Made by a program: the position numbers and the translations under genes
Notes under the pieces: generated by a model
Told to the model about the DNA's origin: nothing
What the model saw: only the letters and a program-made list of their open reading frames with translations
The model's database searches: none
Part shown: positions 35,625 through 45,171 of the stretch, piece by piece
Layout: every line of letters begins with the position of its first letter
Position numbering within the stretch: position 1 is the first letter of the stretch
DNA from: Grimontia hollisae CIP 101886
GTDB lineage: Bacteria; Pseudomonadota; Gammaproteobacteria; Enterobacterales; Vibrionaceae
Direction: 5' to 3'
Assembly: GCF_000176515.1 (NCBI RefSeq)
Contig: NZ_ADAQ01000013.1
Span: 87,361 to 151,360, forward strand
Length of the DNA: 64,000 nucleotides

Positions 35625-35658
35625 AGTCCCCCTGTTTTGCAGGGGGACTTTCTTTCTT
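35625..35658 (+). terminator. Stem-loop with T-rich tail after the binding-protein gene
   Basis: AGTCCCCCT (35625-35633) and AGGGGGACT (35641-35649) form a perfect 9-bp stem, followed by TTCTTTCTT. It is probably a partial terminator or mRNA-stabilising hairpin that raises binding-protein levels above permease levels, as in the ehu operon. Confidence 0.75.
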
Positions 35659-35730
35659 CTGGGCTTCGCTTTTCGGGAAGGTGACTCGCAGGGATTGCGA
35701 TCAATTCTTCACAACAAATGGGATGTTTTT

Positions 35731-36738
35731 ATGACCTCAAACGCGCAGACAAACACAGAAAAAAAAGGTGGCGGGGATGCGTCTTTTTCGCTGAAAACCC
35801 TGATGGCTCGCCACGGTATTCTTGTCGCGTTTTTCGTGTTTCTTATTGTGTTTTCTCTTTCTTCTGACCGTTTTTTAAGTACTGATAACTTTATGACGGT
35901 TGTCCGTCAGGTATCGATTATCGGTACGATTGCGCTTGGCGTCACGATTGTCGTAATTGGGGGGAACCTCGATTTGTCTGTCGGGTCGCTGCTCTCTTTT
36001 TCAACGGTGCTGGTGGTGGACTTGCATGACAAAGTCGGTCCCGGTCAGGCCATTTTGCTGATGTTTCTGTTCACCTTGTTGGTGGGTGTGGTCAATGGCT
36101 TTTTAGTGGGTTACCTGAGGCTGAACTCACTGATAGTGACATTAGGCATGCTCTCGGCAATACAGGGACTGACCCTGATATACACCGGTGGCCAGAACGT
36201 TGATATTGCCAATCAGGAAGAGACCTGGTTTGCGATCTTTGGCCGTGGGTTTATAGGTCCGATTGCGGTACCGATCATTATCTTTGCCGTGTTGGCGGTC
36301 ATTTATGAATTATTGCTTAAACGCACCGCCTATGGACGGAAAATCTTTGCGGTTGGGGGGAACCCTATTGCAACAGCCTACTCCGGAATCCGCCGTAACA
36401 AGCTGGTTTTCAGCACCTATTTACTTTCTGCATTCTCTACAGGGTGTGCGGCGTTGATATTGGGCTCCCGCGTGATGGGTTCGCAGAACAACGTTGGCCA
36501 GGGTTATGAATTGCTGGTACTTGCCGGGGTGATACTTGGCGGAACCAGTTTGCTTGGGGGTTCCGGCAGCATTACGAAAACTGTAGTCGGGGTATTGATC
36601 CTTGGCTTTATCCAAAACGGTTTGCTGCTCTTGGGCTTTCCTTATTACGCGCAATGGCTTGTGACATGGGCGGTGATCATCCTGGCAGTATGGCTGGATG
36701 TTGGCACCAAACGTGGCAGCTTCTTCACCAAATTCTGA
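35731..36738 (+). CDS. Sugar-type ABC transporter permease 1 (RbsC-like)
   Basis: 335 residues with about nine or ten membrane segments. IIGTIALGVTIVVIGGNLDLSVGSLLSF is the hallmark of RbsC/XylH permeases, and AYGRKIFAVGGNPIATAYSGI is the conserved coupling loop to the ATPase. A polar N-terminal tail rich in Lys and Gly precedes the first segment. ATG 35731 follows GGGA; the frame is open 12 codons upstream but without a good start. It is followed after 23 bases by a second, related permease, so the transporter channel is probably a heterodimer, unlike the RbsC homodimer. Confidence 0.85.
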   Translation: MTSNAQTNTEKKGGGDASFSLKTLMARHGILVAFFVFLIVFSLSSDRFLSTDNFMTVVRQVSIIGTIALGVTIVVIGGNLDLSVGSLLSFSTVLVVDLHDKVGPGQAILLMFLFTLLVGVVNGFLVGYLRLNSLIVTLGMLSAIQGLTLIYTGGQNVDIANQEETWFAIFGRGFIGPIAVPIIIFAVLAVIYELLLKRTAYGRKIFAVGGNPIATAYSGIRRNKLVFSTYLLSAFSTGCAALILGSRVMGSQNNVGQGYELLVLAGVILGGTSLLGGSGSITKTVVGVLILGFIQNGLLLLGFPYYAQWLVTWAVIILAVWLDVGTKRGSFFTKF

Positions 36739-36761
36739 CGGAAAGCCAGGGAGATTAAGAC

Positions 36762-37712
36762 ATGGATAAGATTTTGCGCTTTCTTAAAACACAACCTATA
36801 TGGATATTTGTTGCGTTTTGTATTGTGTTGTTCAGCTTTTCATCAGAGTACTTTTTCGATATCGCGAACTTCAAAAACATCCTGATCCAAACGTCAACCA
36901 TCGGTTTTATCGCGCTGGGCATGACGGTAGTGATGATCAACGGCAACATAGACCTCTCTGTGGGGGCAGTAGTTGCATTGTCAGCAAGCCTTGCCATTGA
37001 TTTGCAAGGTTCTATCGGCATTCCTGCGGCAGTTATCATTGCGCTTGCTTCCGGTATTTTGCTGGGAATGTTGAACGGTGCCATTGTCTGGAAAACCGGC
37101 GTAGACGCCTTTATTGTCACCTTGGGAGCGATGATCGGCATTCGCGGTCTGGTATTTGTTTACACTGGTGAGCAATCTTTCTATGCCTCGGATTTTGCGT
37201 ATTCCGATTTTGGTTCGAGTTCAGTCCTTGGATTTCCGACACTGGCGATCCTGTTTCTTATCGCCACGTTGTTGATGCACCTGATGATGAAATATACCGT
37301 GCATGGCCGTAATTGTTACGCTGTGGGAGGAAACCGAAAATCGTCTATTGATGCCGGGATTCGGGTTGGCCCGCACATGATGATTAATTTCATGTTGGTA
37401 GGGTTCTTTGCCGCCCTGGCGGGCGTGACGCTTTCTACACAAATGGGCGCGTCTACACCTAATCTTGGCCGTGATTTTGAGCTTTGGACCATTACCGCTG
37501 TAGTGCTCGGCGGCACCCGCCTGACCGGTGGCGCAGGCAGCATTCTTGGTACGCTGGGTGGCGTACTGGCTATTGGTATTCTGAGAAACGGTCTCAACCT
37601 GATGCAAGTGCCAGCCTTCTATGTGCTGGTGATCATGGGCTCTATCCTGATCCTTGTACTCTTTATCGACAAGAAAGTTAACCAGACCGAGCAGGGAGGT
37701 GTTTCCGCATGA
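36762..37712 (+). CDS. Sugar-type ABC transporter permease 2 (RbsC-like)
   Basis: 316 residues, homologous to permease 1. TIGFIALGMTVVMINGNIDLSVGAVVALSA is the family hallmark, and VHGRNCYAVGGNRKSSIDAGI the coupling loop. It ends in a charged tail (DKKVNQTEQGG). GGGAG lies before the ATG. The stop overlaps the start of the ATPase gene (ATGA), so the two are translationally coupled. The length is slightly below that of permease 1 because the N-terminal tail is shorter. Confidence 0.85.
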   Translation: MDKILRFLKTQPIWIFVAFCIVLFSFSSEYFFDIANFKNILIQTSTIGFIALGMTVVMINGNIDLSVGAVVALSASLAIDLQGSIGIPAAVIIALASGILLGMLNGAIVWKTGVDAFIVTLGAMIGIRGLVFVYTGEQSFYASDFAYSDFGSSSVLGFPTLAILFLIATLLMHLMMKYTVHGRNCYAVGGNRKSSIDAGIRVGPHMMINFMLVGFFAALAGVTLSTQMGASTPNLGRDFELWTITAVVLGGTRLTGGAGSILGTLGGVLAIGILRNGLNLMQVPAFYVLVIMGSILILVLFIDKKVNQTEQGGVSA

Positions 37713-39235
37713 GTATGGCAATGAATTTAGAAGCCAATGTTGCACCAACGCTCGCGTTAAAAAATATCCGCAAAGTGTTTCCCGGCGTGGTGGCACTGAA
37801 TGGGGTCAGCTTTGATATCCGTGCCGGTGAGGTACATGCCTTGCTTGGGGAGAATGGGGCAGGAAAATCGACCCTGATGAAGGTGATGTCAGGTATCTAT
37901 CAGCCTGATGGCGGTGAGATTCGGGTTGATGGCAAGGTCGTCAAGCTCAAAACCCCGATGGATGCCAAACACCAGGGCATATTGATGATTCACCAGGAGT
38001 TGTCACTGGTAGAGGACATGACCGTTGCTGAGAACATCTTCCTTGGCATGATGCCAACCAAGCTGTTTGGTGTGGTTGACCATGGCGCTTTGCGTGAAAA
38101 AGCGGTATCGATTCTCAAGCGTCTTAACTGCGATTTTGGTCCCGATGACCCGGTATCTTCCTTGACGATTGCCAAAAAATACATGGTCGAAATTGCCCGT
38201 GCCTTGGTATTCACCCCGAAAATCGTGATTTTCGATGAGCCGACCGCCTCATTGACCGACTATGAAAAAGTGGTGTTGTTTGAAGTGATTAAAGAACTTC
38301 AAAGCCAGGGTGTTGGTATTGCCTATATTTCACACCGGATGGAAGAAATCTTTGCGATTTCCGATCGCCTGTCAGTGCTTCGTGATGGTGAATACCGTGG
38401 CACCCTGATAACCAAAGATACCAATGAACCGGAAGTGACTGCCTTGATGATCGGGCGAGAACTTGAGCAAAACGTAGTGGAAATGGCCAAAGGTGGCGAG
38501 ACGCGGCTGGAAGTCAAAGGGCTGACACTGGCCAGGCACTATGAAGACATTTCCTTTTCTATTAAAGAAGGGGAAGTGCTTGGTATGTACGGTCTGGTAG
38601 GGGCTGGGCGAACAGAAATTGCAGAAACCCTGTTTGGGCTGAGACAACCCGACTCTGGCGTCGTAAAGTTTGACGGTAAAGAAACCGTGATCGGTGACAG
38701 CCAGCACGCTGTCGAGCTGGGGATTGCGTTGGTACCAGAGAACCGTAAAGAGCAGGGGTTGGTGCTGGCGATGTCATGCCAGGATAACATCACTATGGCA
38801 CAGCTTGACCGGGTATCTGTGATTGGCTGGTTGCTTGAAGGCAAAGAAAGTCAAGTCTACAAAAAATACGCCGATCAGTTGTCAATCAAAGCGCCAGACG
38901 GCAGTTATCCAGTCGGCAACCTCAGCGGAGGAAACCAACAGAAAGTCGTTATCGGCAAATGGTTATCGACCCATCCGAAAATCCTCATTCTGGATGAGCC
39001 AACCCGTGGCATTGATGTCGGATCAAAATCTGAAATACACAGTCTGATCCGCGAACTGGCACGTTCAGGACTGGCAGTGTTAGTTATCTCGTCTGAAATG
39101 CCGGAAATTCTCAGCGTCAGTGATCGTATTCTCGCGCTCTATGAAGGGAAGATCATGGAAGAATTTACGGCGGAAACTGTGACTGAAAACCGGCTGGTCA
39201 CCGCCATCACGGGACAAAAAAGTACAGCCGACTGA
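37709..39235 (+). CDS. Sugar-type ABC transporter ATPase with two nucleotide-binding domains (RbsA-like)
   Basis: 508 residues, two ATPase domains in tandem. Domain 1 has Walker A GENGAGKST, Walker B IVIFDEPTAS and a degenerate signature (SSLTIAKKYMVEIARAL instead of LSGGQ). Domain 2 has a degenerate Walker A (GLVGAGRTE), an intact LSGGNQQK signature and Walker B ILILDEPTRGIDVG. This asymmetry is normal for RbsA/XylG/MglA. The N-terminus (MSMAMNLEANVAPTLALKNI) follows GGAGG. It energises uptake by the two preceding permeases. Confidence 0.9.
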   Translation: MSMAMNLEANVAPTLALKNIRKVFPGVVALNGVSFDIRAGEVHALLGENGAGKSTLMKVMSGIYQPDGGEIRVDGKVVKLKTPMDAKHQGILMIHQELSLVEDMTVAENIFLGMMPTKLFGVVDHGALREKAVSILKRLNCDFGPDDPVSSLTIAKKYMVEIARALVFTPKIVIFDEPTASLTDYEKVVLFEVIKELQSQGVGIAYISHRMEEIFAISDRLSVLRDGEYRGTLITKDTNEPEVTALMIGRELEQNVVEMAKGGETRLEVKGLTLARHYEDISFSIKEGEVLGMYGLVGAGRTEIAETLFGLRQPDSGVVKFDGKETVIGDSQHAVELGIALVPENRKEQGLVLAMSCQDNITMAQLDRVSVIGWLLEGKESQVYKKYADQLSIKAPDGSYPVGNLSGGNQQKVVIGKWLSTHPKILILDEPTRGIDVGSKSEIHSLIRELARSGLAVLVISSEMPEILSVSDRILALYEGKIMEEFTAETVTENRLVTAITGQKSTAD

Positions 39236-39262
39236 TCCCCCAAACACTGGAAAGGGCACACT

Positions 39263-40171
39263 ATGCACATCGGCTTTATTGGACTTGGCCGGATGGGGTG
39301 GCTGATGGCCGCGAATCTGGCAAAAGCAGGCATTACGCTGACGGTCTGGAACCGCAGTCAGGATAAATCTTCAACCTTGGTTGATACCTATCCTGACGTA
39401 AATGTCGCTGAAAACCCAGCGCAAATGGCCCGTGATTGCGACCTGGTATTTACCATGATCGCGGATGATGAAGCGGCGAGAGAGGTTTACTTTAATCCGG
39501 ATAATGGCCTGATTGCGCCGCTCAACCGCCGGGCCACGCATTGGGTAGAAATGAGCACTATCAGTCCGGCATTGTCGGAAGATATTGCGTCAGTCGCCAG
39601 TTCTTACGGTGTGGTGTACGTCGATGCACCAGTGTCCGGCAGCTTGAATGCGGCAGAAGCCGGTGAGCTGGTTTTTATGTTTGGAACATCGGGAGAGGTC
39701 ACATCGGATGTCCATCACTGCTTTTCTCTGATGGGGAAAGCCCAATTTCACATGGGAGAGGCAGGAAGAGGTCATGCAGCCAAGCTGCTCATCAACAGTG
39801 TGATTCACAGCCAGAATCAGATTGTGGGTGAAATTCTGGCTTTGGCTGCATCTTGCAACATAGACCGTGCGGCACTGCTCACCCTGTTGGGTGAGAGTGC
39901 GGCAGGGTCGCCAATGATCCGTTTTCGTACGCCGCTTTATCTCAACCAATCCGATGATGTCACTTTTGCGTTAGCACTGGCGCGAAAAGACATGGCGCTG
40001 ACACAAGACATGGCGTGCCATCTTGGGTGGTCACTGGCGCAAATCCATACCAACTTCCAGCAGTTAAAAGCGGCAGATAATGCTGGGTTTGGGGAGATGG
40101 ACATGGCCGCGATAGCAACTTATATCGCGGCGAACAATGGCATCAACACTGGGAAAAATGAGGAGCAGTGA
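39263..40171 (+). CDS. Beta-hydroxyacid dehydrogenase (3-hydroxyisobutyrate/tartronate-semialdehyde reductase-like)
   Basis: 302 residues. The N-terminal Rossmann motif is GFIGLGRMGWLMAANLAKAG, with WNRSQDKS suggesting NADP(H). The substrate-binding motif is VDAPVSGSLNAAEAGELVFM, and the catalytic Lys is in GHAAKLLINSVIHSQNQ. The family interconverts 3-hydroxyacids and semialdehydes, for example 3-hydroxyisobutyrate or glycerate. It fits as a downstream step after the SDR in the same LacI-controlled operon. AAAGGG lies before the ATG. The stop overlaps the next gene start (TGATG). Confidence 0.85.
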   Translation: MHIGFIGLGRMGWLMAANLAKAGITLTVWNRSQDKSSTLVDTYPDVNVAENPAQMARDCDLVFTMIADDEAAREVYFNPDNGLIAPLNRRATHWVEMSTISPALSEDIASVASSYGVVYVDAPVSGSLNAAEAGELVFMFGTSGEVTSDVHHCFSLMGKAQFHMGEAGRGHAAKLLINSVIHSQNQIVGEILALAASCNIDRAALLTLLGESAAGSPMIRFRTPLYLNQSDDVTFALALARKDMALTQDMACHLGWSLAQIHTNFQQLKAADNAGFGEMDMAAIATYIAANNGINTGKNEEQ

Positions 40172-40473
40172 TGGCAAAGAGAGCCGCTTTATTTGTCGGG
40201 GGATGGGAAGGGCACACACCAACGGTGTTTTGTAACTGGGCAACGGCGTTGCTTGAAGAAGAAGGCTTCGACGTTATTGCCTATGACACGTTCGAGCCTT
40301 TGCTGGACGTAGACATTACCGCCAGTCTGGATTTGATAGTGCCCATTTGGTCGAGCGCACGGAGCAGTCACCAGGATGAATTTGGCAATATTACCCGCGA
40401 ACAAGCACAATATCGTCGGAAGAACGGTTTTTCGATAGCCGCAATAACCCGCCTTCACTGTAATTGCGAATAG
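40171..40473 (+). pseudogene. ThuA-like protein, truncated by fusion to ttrS debris
   Basis: The first about 78 residues (MAKRAALFVGGWEGHTPTVF, then a predicted strand-helix pattern ending VDLIVPIW-like and NITREQAQ) match the N-terminal third of the ThuA family (about 220 residues), a flavodoxin-like fold found in sugar and polyol catabolism clusters. After about 40408 the frame runs into sequence that, on the minus strand, encodes the histidine-kinase part of TtrS, and it stops at 40473. The last two-thirds of ThuA are missing, so it is unlikely to work. It was probably the last gene of the SDR/ABC operon before a deletion. Confidence 0.8.
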
Positions 40474-41408
40474 CGGCCAGTGGTTGATTGATTTCATGTG
40501 CCAAACTACTGCCCAGCTCCCCCACAATCGCGATGCGTTGCGAATGCTCAAGCATCTCACTCTTTTCTTTTAACAGCAGCAGGGTATTTTGCAGTGCCGA
40601 CTTGCTCTTACTGAATCGGTACTCCAATCAGAAATGATAGCCATTCAGTACGATCACAAACACAAACAGTGTCCATGCCCAGGGCTTGGTGAGCACGTAA
40701 CCATCGTATGGCCTCTTTCCACCAAGGCTGTTGTAGCGGGTGTAAATCCATGGCCTGGTAAAGTTTATCTATAGCGAGCAAACTGGCAGGAGATGTCCAT
40801 CCCGATGCCTTGGCAGCAATAGCTGCCGGGCTGTCGGCGGGCATGGCAAGCAAGGCGCGGCTGATTTTTTTGCAAGCTCATCCTTTCCCCGCTCGGTTTT
40901 GGCGAAAGACCAGTTCGGGTAAAGCGGGGTAGAGACAGCGCAGTTGATTTGAGGGGCGTCCAGTTGGTTAATTACGCGAAATTGCCCCGATTCTAACAAG
41001 CCTTCCTGCACCATTTCTTCCATCAGGCACACAGGGACAACCGCGGCTTCAACGTTATGTTCACGAAGCTGATAAAGGTTCACATCAATAGGAAAGCCAA
41101 GGAAACGTACATCCGCGAAGAAGTCATTGGGGTCAAGGCCTTGAGCCATTACTTCATGCCTCATCGTGAGGTAGCCCCCGAAGGCATGCTCAGAAACAGC
41201 CGCAATCGGTAAGCCCACCAATTCTTGCAAGGTGGTATAAGGCGAGTCTGACCGCACGAACAGGGCTGAACCAATGCCGGCGTTGGCGCGCTCAGGCGTC
41301 CGGCTTGGTAGCGTCTGCTGCCTGAACATGCTGTTCAGCATAAGAAAAACTGGCAACCAGACTGAAAAATACAATCCATAAGTAAATGATGTTCAGTCTT
41401 TTTTTCAT
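40400..41408 (-). pseudogene. ttrS: Broken ttrS (tetrathionate-sensing histidine kinase)
   Basis: Fragments in three frames. An intact signal peptide begins at ATG 41408 (MKKRLNIIYLWIVFFSLVAS...) and hits a stop soon after. From about 41295 the periplasmic sensor domain resumes in another frame (IGSALFVRSDSPYTTLQELV, AFGGYLTMRHEV, AAVVPVCLMEEM). A further frame near 40850 encodes DSPAAIAAKASGW and LHPLQQPWW. The end holds the H-box LAHEINQPLAAIRNYSEGG (about 40430-40500) and stops at the junction with thuA near 40405. About 90 residues of the sensor and the whole ATPase domain are missing, as is the partner regulator ttrR. Clearly non-functional. Confidence 0.88.
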
Positions 41409-41582
41409 CCTGACAGGTTGCTTCGTCCTTGCGATTGTGGCCGTAAGAATACCAGCAACAGTATCAAACCCACATTTGTTTTAGATCAACCTTGGTCACG
41501 GTATGTGGAAATCCACTATATCGGAGAGCGGCGCTGGTTCTGACAATGAAATCAAGCCCTAACCCGTTTTAGCAGGTGAGTA

Positions 41583-42350
41583 ATGGATTCCACCAAACGT
41601 CGTTTTTTTACAGCCATCACCGCGGGTGCTGCGCTGATTCCGGTTGTCGGTATCAGCACAGCGACCGCAGGCACTGTGATCAGAAATAACCATCAACCCG
41701 ACCGTAAAGGCTATGTCGGCAAGCGTTACGCCATGGTTGTCGATCTTCGCAAATGTGTGGGCTGCCAGGCGTGCACTGTCGCTTGCAGCATTGAAAACCA
41801 AGCACCCATTGGTCAGTTTCGCACCACCGTTAAGCAATATGAGGTCACACTCAATGACGGCTCCACCGCCGTTGAAGAGGTGAAATCCTTCATGCTGCCG
41901 CGCCTGTGTAACCACTGTGACAACCCACCTTGTGTTGCTGTTTGTCCGGTGCAGGCCACTTACCAGCGCGAAGATGGCATTGTTATGGTCGATAACAGCC
42001 GGTGTGTGGCGTGTGCCTATTGCGTGCAGGCATGTCCTTATGATGCGCGGTTTATCAATGAAGAGACGCTAACGGCGGACAAATGCACCTTTTGCGCCCA
42101 CCGCCTTGAAGAAGGATTGTTGCCAGCCTGCGTTGAAACCTGTGTTGGTGGCGCCCGGACTATCGGGGATATGAACGATCCCACCAGTGAAGTAAGCCGG
42201 CTTCTGCGCGAGCACCAGTCAGACATCAATGTGTTGAAACCCGACGAAGGTACGCGTCCGCACGTGTTTTACATCGGCATGAATGAACGCTTCACGACCA
42301 AAATAGACGGACACGCTGCGATTTACGATCCGCAAGGAGAAAAAGCATGA
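41583..42350 (+). CDS. ttrB: Tetrathionate reductase iron-sulfur subunit TtrB (intact frame)
   Basis: 255 residues. A twin-arginine-like N-terminus (STKRRFFTAITAGAAL) precedes four ferredoxin-type cysteine clusters: CVGCQACTVAC, CNHCDNPPCVAVCP, CVACAYCVQACP and CTFCAHRLEEG...CVETC. It would pass electrons from membrane subunit TtrC to the molybdenum subunit TtrA. The frame is full length for TtrB. It sits divergent from the ttrS remnant and upstream of frameshifted ttrC (ATGA overlap) and truncated ttrA, so the enzyme it belongs to cannot be assembled. It may be a relic not yet decayed. Confidence 0.9.
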   Translation: MDSTKRRFFTAITAGAALIPVVGISTATAGTVIRNNHQPDRKGYVGKRYAMVVDLRKCVGCQACTVACSIENQAPIGQFRTTVKQYEVTLNDGSTAVEEVKSFMLPRLCNHCDNPPCVAVCPVQATYQREDGIVMVDNSRCVACAYCVQACPYDARFINEETLTADKCTFCAHRLEEGLLPACVETCVGGARTIGDMNDPTSEVSRLLREHQSDINVLKPDEGTRPHVFYIGMNERFTTKIDGHAAIYDPQGEKA

Positions 42351-43446
42351 CTATCACTGAAGTGCTCATCCAGCCCCAGGCTATGGCATGGCTCCCGTGG
42401 GCGGTGCAATATTTTTTTTATATTGGTTCAGCCTATGCAGCGGCCATACTGTTTTTCATTGCATTGCTTTTTGAACAGCACACCAGTCACCGGCTTCGGG
42501 CGGCATTGGTATTGACGCTCGCTATCGGTGCGATTGTTGGGCCACTGGCGTTAACCGGCGACTTGCACCAACCTGGGCGTGCATGGCATTTCTATGCCCA
42601 TTTTACGCCGTGGTCCTGGATGTCTCTGGGTTCACTGTTATTGCCATTGTTCTCAGGATTAGCAGTCTTGACCGCTTGGCTGTACCTGCGTAATGACCTG
42701 ATGAAGCTGAAACAGCAACCGGGGAAGGTGCTTCAATTGCTCTCAAGGTTGTCGCTAGGTAGTTGGCAAATTCATCGCAGGGGATGATAGCTGTCGCGGC
42801 ACTGACAGTGCTTTCAGGCTTGACGATTGCTGTTTACACCGGCGCAGAAATTGCCGTACTCAAATCCCGTCCTTTATGGCACCAACCCGCCGCACCGATG
42901 ATTTGGTTTGTAACGGCATTTTTAGGCGCTGTTGGCTTTACCTTGTTGGTGTGGCTTTTAATCCCATCAAAAAAAGAAACACTCACGTCCGGTGACGCCT
43001 GCTTACTGAAGAAAACCACTGCCTTGAGCAGTGTATTGGCGTTGGTATTGCTTCCCATTTGGGCGTCGAATAACACCGCGTTTTCACTCTACGAGACGCC
43101 TGTTTGGGTTAATCACCTCTCGTTACTGACAGCCTTGTTACTCGGTAGCGCAATCTTGTCTGCATTCACGTTGCGAAGACCGCGCGCTGCATCCATTTAT
43201 TGGATGTTCATGGCTGCCGTGACTCTGGCCACTGCGTGGGCAGTGCGCTGGATAACCATGATGGAAGTGCAAACCATTCCTAAGTTCGATGCGGGTCTTT
43301 ATCCCTACGAGTTACCGACTGACAGCAACGGGTTGATCGGCATTATTGGCATGTTTGGCTTATGGTTGGCGTTGGCCTTAGCGTGCTCGGAACTGGTTCA
43401 CTCCAAACGCGAACCATCACCTTCATCTCCCTTGACTAAACACTGA
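42347..43446 (+). pseudogene. ttrC: ttrC, tetrathionate reductase membrane subunit, interrupted by a frameshift
   Basis: The first frame (42347-42787, MTITEVLIQPQAMAWLPWAV...) encodes the first half of an NrfD-like quinol-oxidising membrane protein, and the second frame (42763-43446) the rest, up to SSPLTKH. They join around 42745-42765, where a one-base change in TCGCTAGGTAGTTGGCAAATTC-like sequence shifts the frame. The two parts together give about 360 residues with nine membrane segments, as expected for TtrC. Unless the base is a sequencing error, no full subunit is made. Confidence 0.8.
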
Positions 43447-43463
43447 TTGAAGAGGATTTCATT

Positions 43464-43943
43464 ATGGATAACAAACGCCGTCAGTTTTTGAAATCTGGCT
43501 TGGCAGTGGGCGGGGTAGGGGCTTTTGCTGCTGGCTACGCAACCACCACAAAACACATGGTCGAAGGAGTAGTGGACGGCAGTGCCGGCGCACAGACCCG
43601 GGACAAGCACCATGGCAATTCGCTCGAACCCGAGTACAGCGTCGATACACATGGCAATCTGATCCCGAACCCTAACCAGCGTGTTGCACCATCTATGTGC
43701 TTTAGTTGCTGGAGCTTGTGTGGCTTGCGTGTTCGCATCGACAATCGCAACGATGAAATTCTACGCATTGTCGGGAACCCTTATCATCCACTCTCGCACC
43801 AAGAGCACATTCCGTTTGAAACGCCAGTCAAAGAGGCATATCTCGGTTTGGCGGGAGAGTCAGGTCTATTTATCGTTAATTGCTGTGTCAATAAATTTGG
43901 GATTTTGACAGAAATAACGCACTTCGCCGCATTTTTCTTTTAA
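43464..43943 (+). pseudogene. ttrA: ttrA, tetrathionate reductase catalytic subunit, only the N-terminal end left
   Basis: A twin-arginine signal (MDNKRRQFLKSGLAVGGVG) and the start of the molybdopterin/[4Fe-4S] domain (CFSCWSLCGLRVRID) are present. Family resemblance ends after KEAYLGLAGESGL, near 43867. The remaining 25 codons (FIVNCCVNKFGI...) are unrelated, and the frame closes at 43943. TtrA is normally about 1,000 residues, so nearly 90% is lost. The breakpoint coincides with a change to AT-rich DNA. Confidence 0.88.
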
Positions 43944-44070
43944 CTGGAGATACTTTATAAATAACAACTGGTTAAATAGCAGAATATCTACGCAAGCTTG
44001 TGATCATAGACTGTAAGAGTAGTGGTTTCCCAGCTTAGGTATTCAATAGCATTAAGGGCAGGGAAGTGAC

Positions 44071-44844
44071 ATGGAAAAATTAACGGGCGATAGGGAGTCT
44101 GCAATTTATAAAAATGGCGAAGTTGTCATCCGTCCTTTGAATCCATGGTCAGCAACTGTGCATCGGGTGTTACGTCATTTGGTTCAATCAGGCGTCCAGG
44201 GTGTTCCCGAATTAATCAGAGTTAAGGGACAGCAAGAACATCTGAGTTATGTTGAAGGTGACATCTATGATTATCCACTGGTTGGCGAAATTGCCACGCA
44301 GGAAGCATTAAAATCTGCTGCTACGTTTCTTCGGAACATTCACGATGCAACAGCATCATTTTTATCCGAAAATATGGATGTTTCACACACATGGATGTTA
44401 AAGGCACGGCAACCTCAAGAAGTAATATGTCATGGCGATTTCGCACCCTACAATGTCGCGTTATCAGGAAATGTTGTGGTTGGTGCCTTTGACTTCGATA
44501 CGGTTCACCCAGCACCAAGAGTATGGGATTTGGCGTACTCGATATACTGCTGGGCTCCTTTTAAAACCGATAAAATTGACAATCTGGGTTCTATTTCAGA
44601 TCAAATATTGAGAGCTAAAGTATTTTGTGACAGCTACGGCGCAGACAGTCGCCAACGCGAGAAATTACCCGATGTGATGATTGAACGCCTGACTGCTTTG
44701 GTAGATTTAATGCAATACGAAGCCAAACAAGGAAATGGGAAATTCGCGGAGAATATAATTCAAGGTCATCATTTGTCATATTTAAAAGACATTGCGTATA
44801 TCCAAAACTACAAAGAAAAAATTCGACATGGATTATGTCGTTGA
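44071..44844 (+). CDS. Aminoglycoside phosphotransferase-like (APH/choline-kinase fold) protein
   Basis: 257 residues. The catalytic loop HGDFAPYNV holds Asp123 and Asn128, and FDFDTVHPAPRVWDLAY holds the Mg2+-binding Asp (Asp141/Asp143). The N-lobe is short and lacks an obvious glycine loop, as in many chromosomal APH-like kinases whose substrates are unknown. GGCAGGGAAG precedes the ATG. The gene starts about 200 bases after the ttrA breakpoint in AT-rich DNA and looks like an accessory gene gained at the site of ttr decay. Antibiotic resistance should not be assumed. Confidence 0.8.
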   Translation: MEKLTGDRESAIYKNGEVVIRPLNPWSATVHRVLRHLVQSGVQGVPELIRVKGQQEHLSYVEGDIYDYPLVGEIATQEALKSAATFLRNIHDATASFLSENMDVSHTWMLKARQPQEVICHGDFAPYNVALSGNVVVGAFDFDTVHPAPRVWDLAYSIYCWAPFKTDKIDNLGSISDQILRAKVFCDSYGADSRQREKLPDVMIERLTALVDLMQYEAKQGNGKFAENIIQGHHLSYLKDIAYIQNYKEKIRHGLCR

Positions 44845-45171
44845 AATAATTAATGAGTGCCGTAAGTAACTTTTATATATATCTAATTCAAATAAAGTAT
44901 ACCTTTATTAATCATGGTTTTTGTAATTCAAGTTTTACTTATGCATTGTTGACACATAAAAATCAGGTAACAGCGTCGCATAATGTCGAAGCATAACCAT
45001 TTAGGGTATTTCCGCCAATCTATTTAGGGAATGGTGGAGAAAGAAAGTGAAATAAAAGGTAATTTATTTATAAAATACAGTGAGTTGCTATTTTAGGACT
45101 TAACGGTGTGTTTAAGTGCACTAATTTAATGTCTAATTTATTGTTAGGTGATTTGGAGAAAATGTTAATAA
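44845..45171. other. AT-rich intergenic region
   Basis: About 330 bases, strongly AT-rich, with no gene or clear repeat. ACTTAAC (45098) and GTTAGGT (45143) resemble integron attC core ends, but the interior lacks the paired arms of an attC site. Confidence 0.4.

Noticed and set aside
40391-40627. Separate small histidine-kinase gene
   Set aside because: It is only the H-box part of TtrS, continuous with other TtrS fragments upstream in different frames.
44071-44844. Acquired aminoglycoside resistance gene
   Set aside because: The APH fold is shared by many kinases; the sequence is not close to any resistance enzyme I can recall.
45098-45149. Possible integron attC site (ACTTAAC ... GTTAGGT)
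   Set aside because: The outer 7-mers fit, but the inner part has no paired L-box arms and only 52 bases; no integrase or other attC was seen, so chance in AT-rich DNA is more likely.
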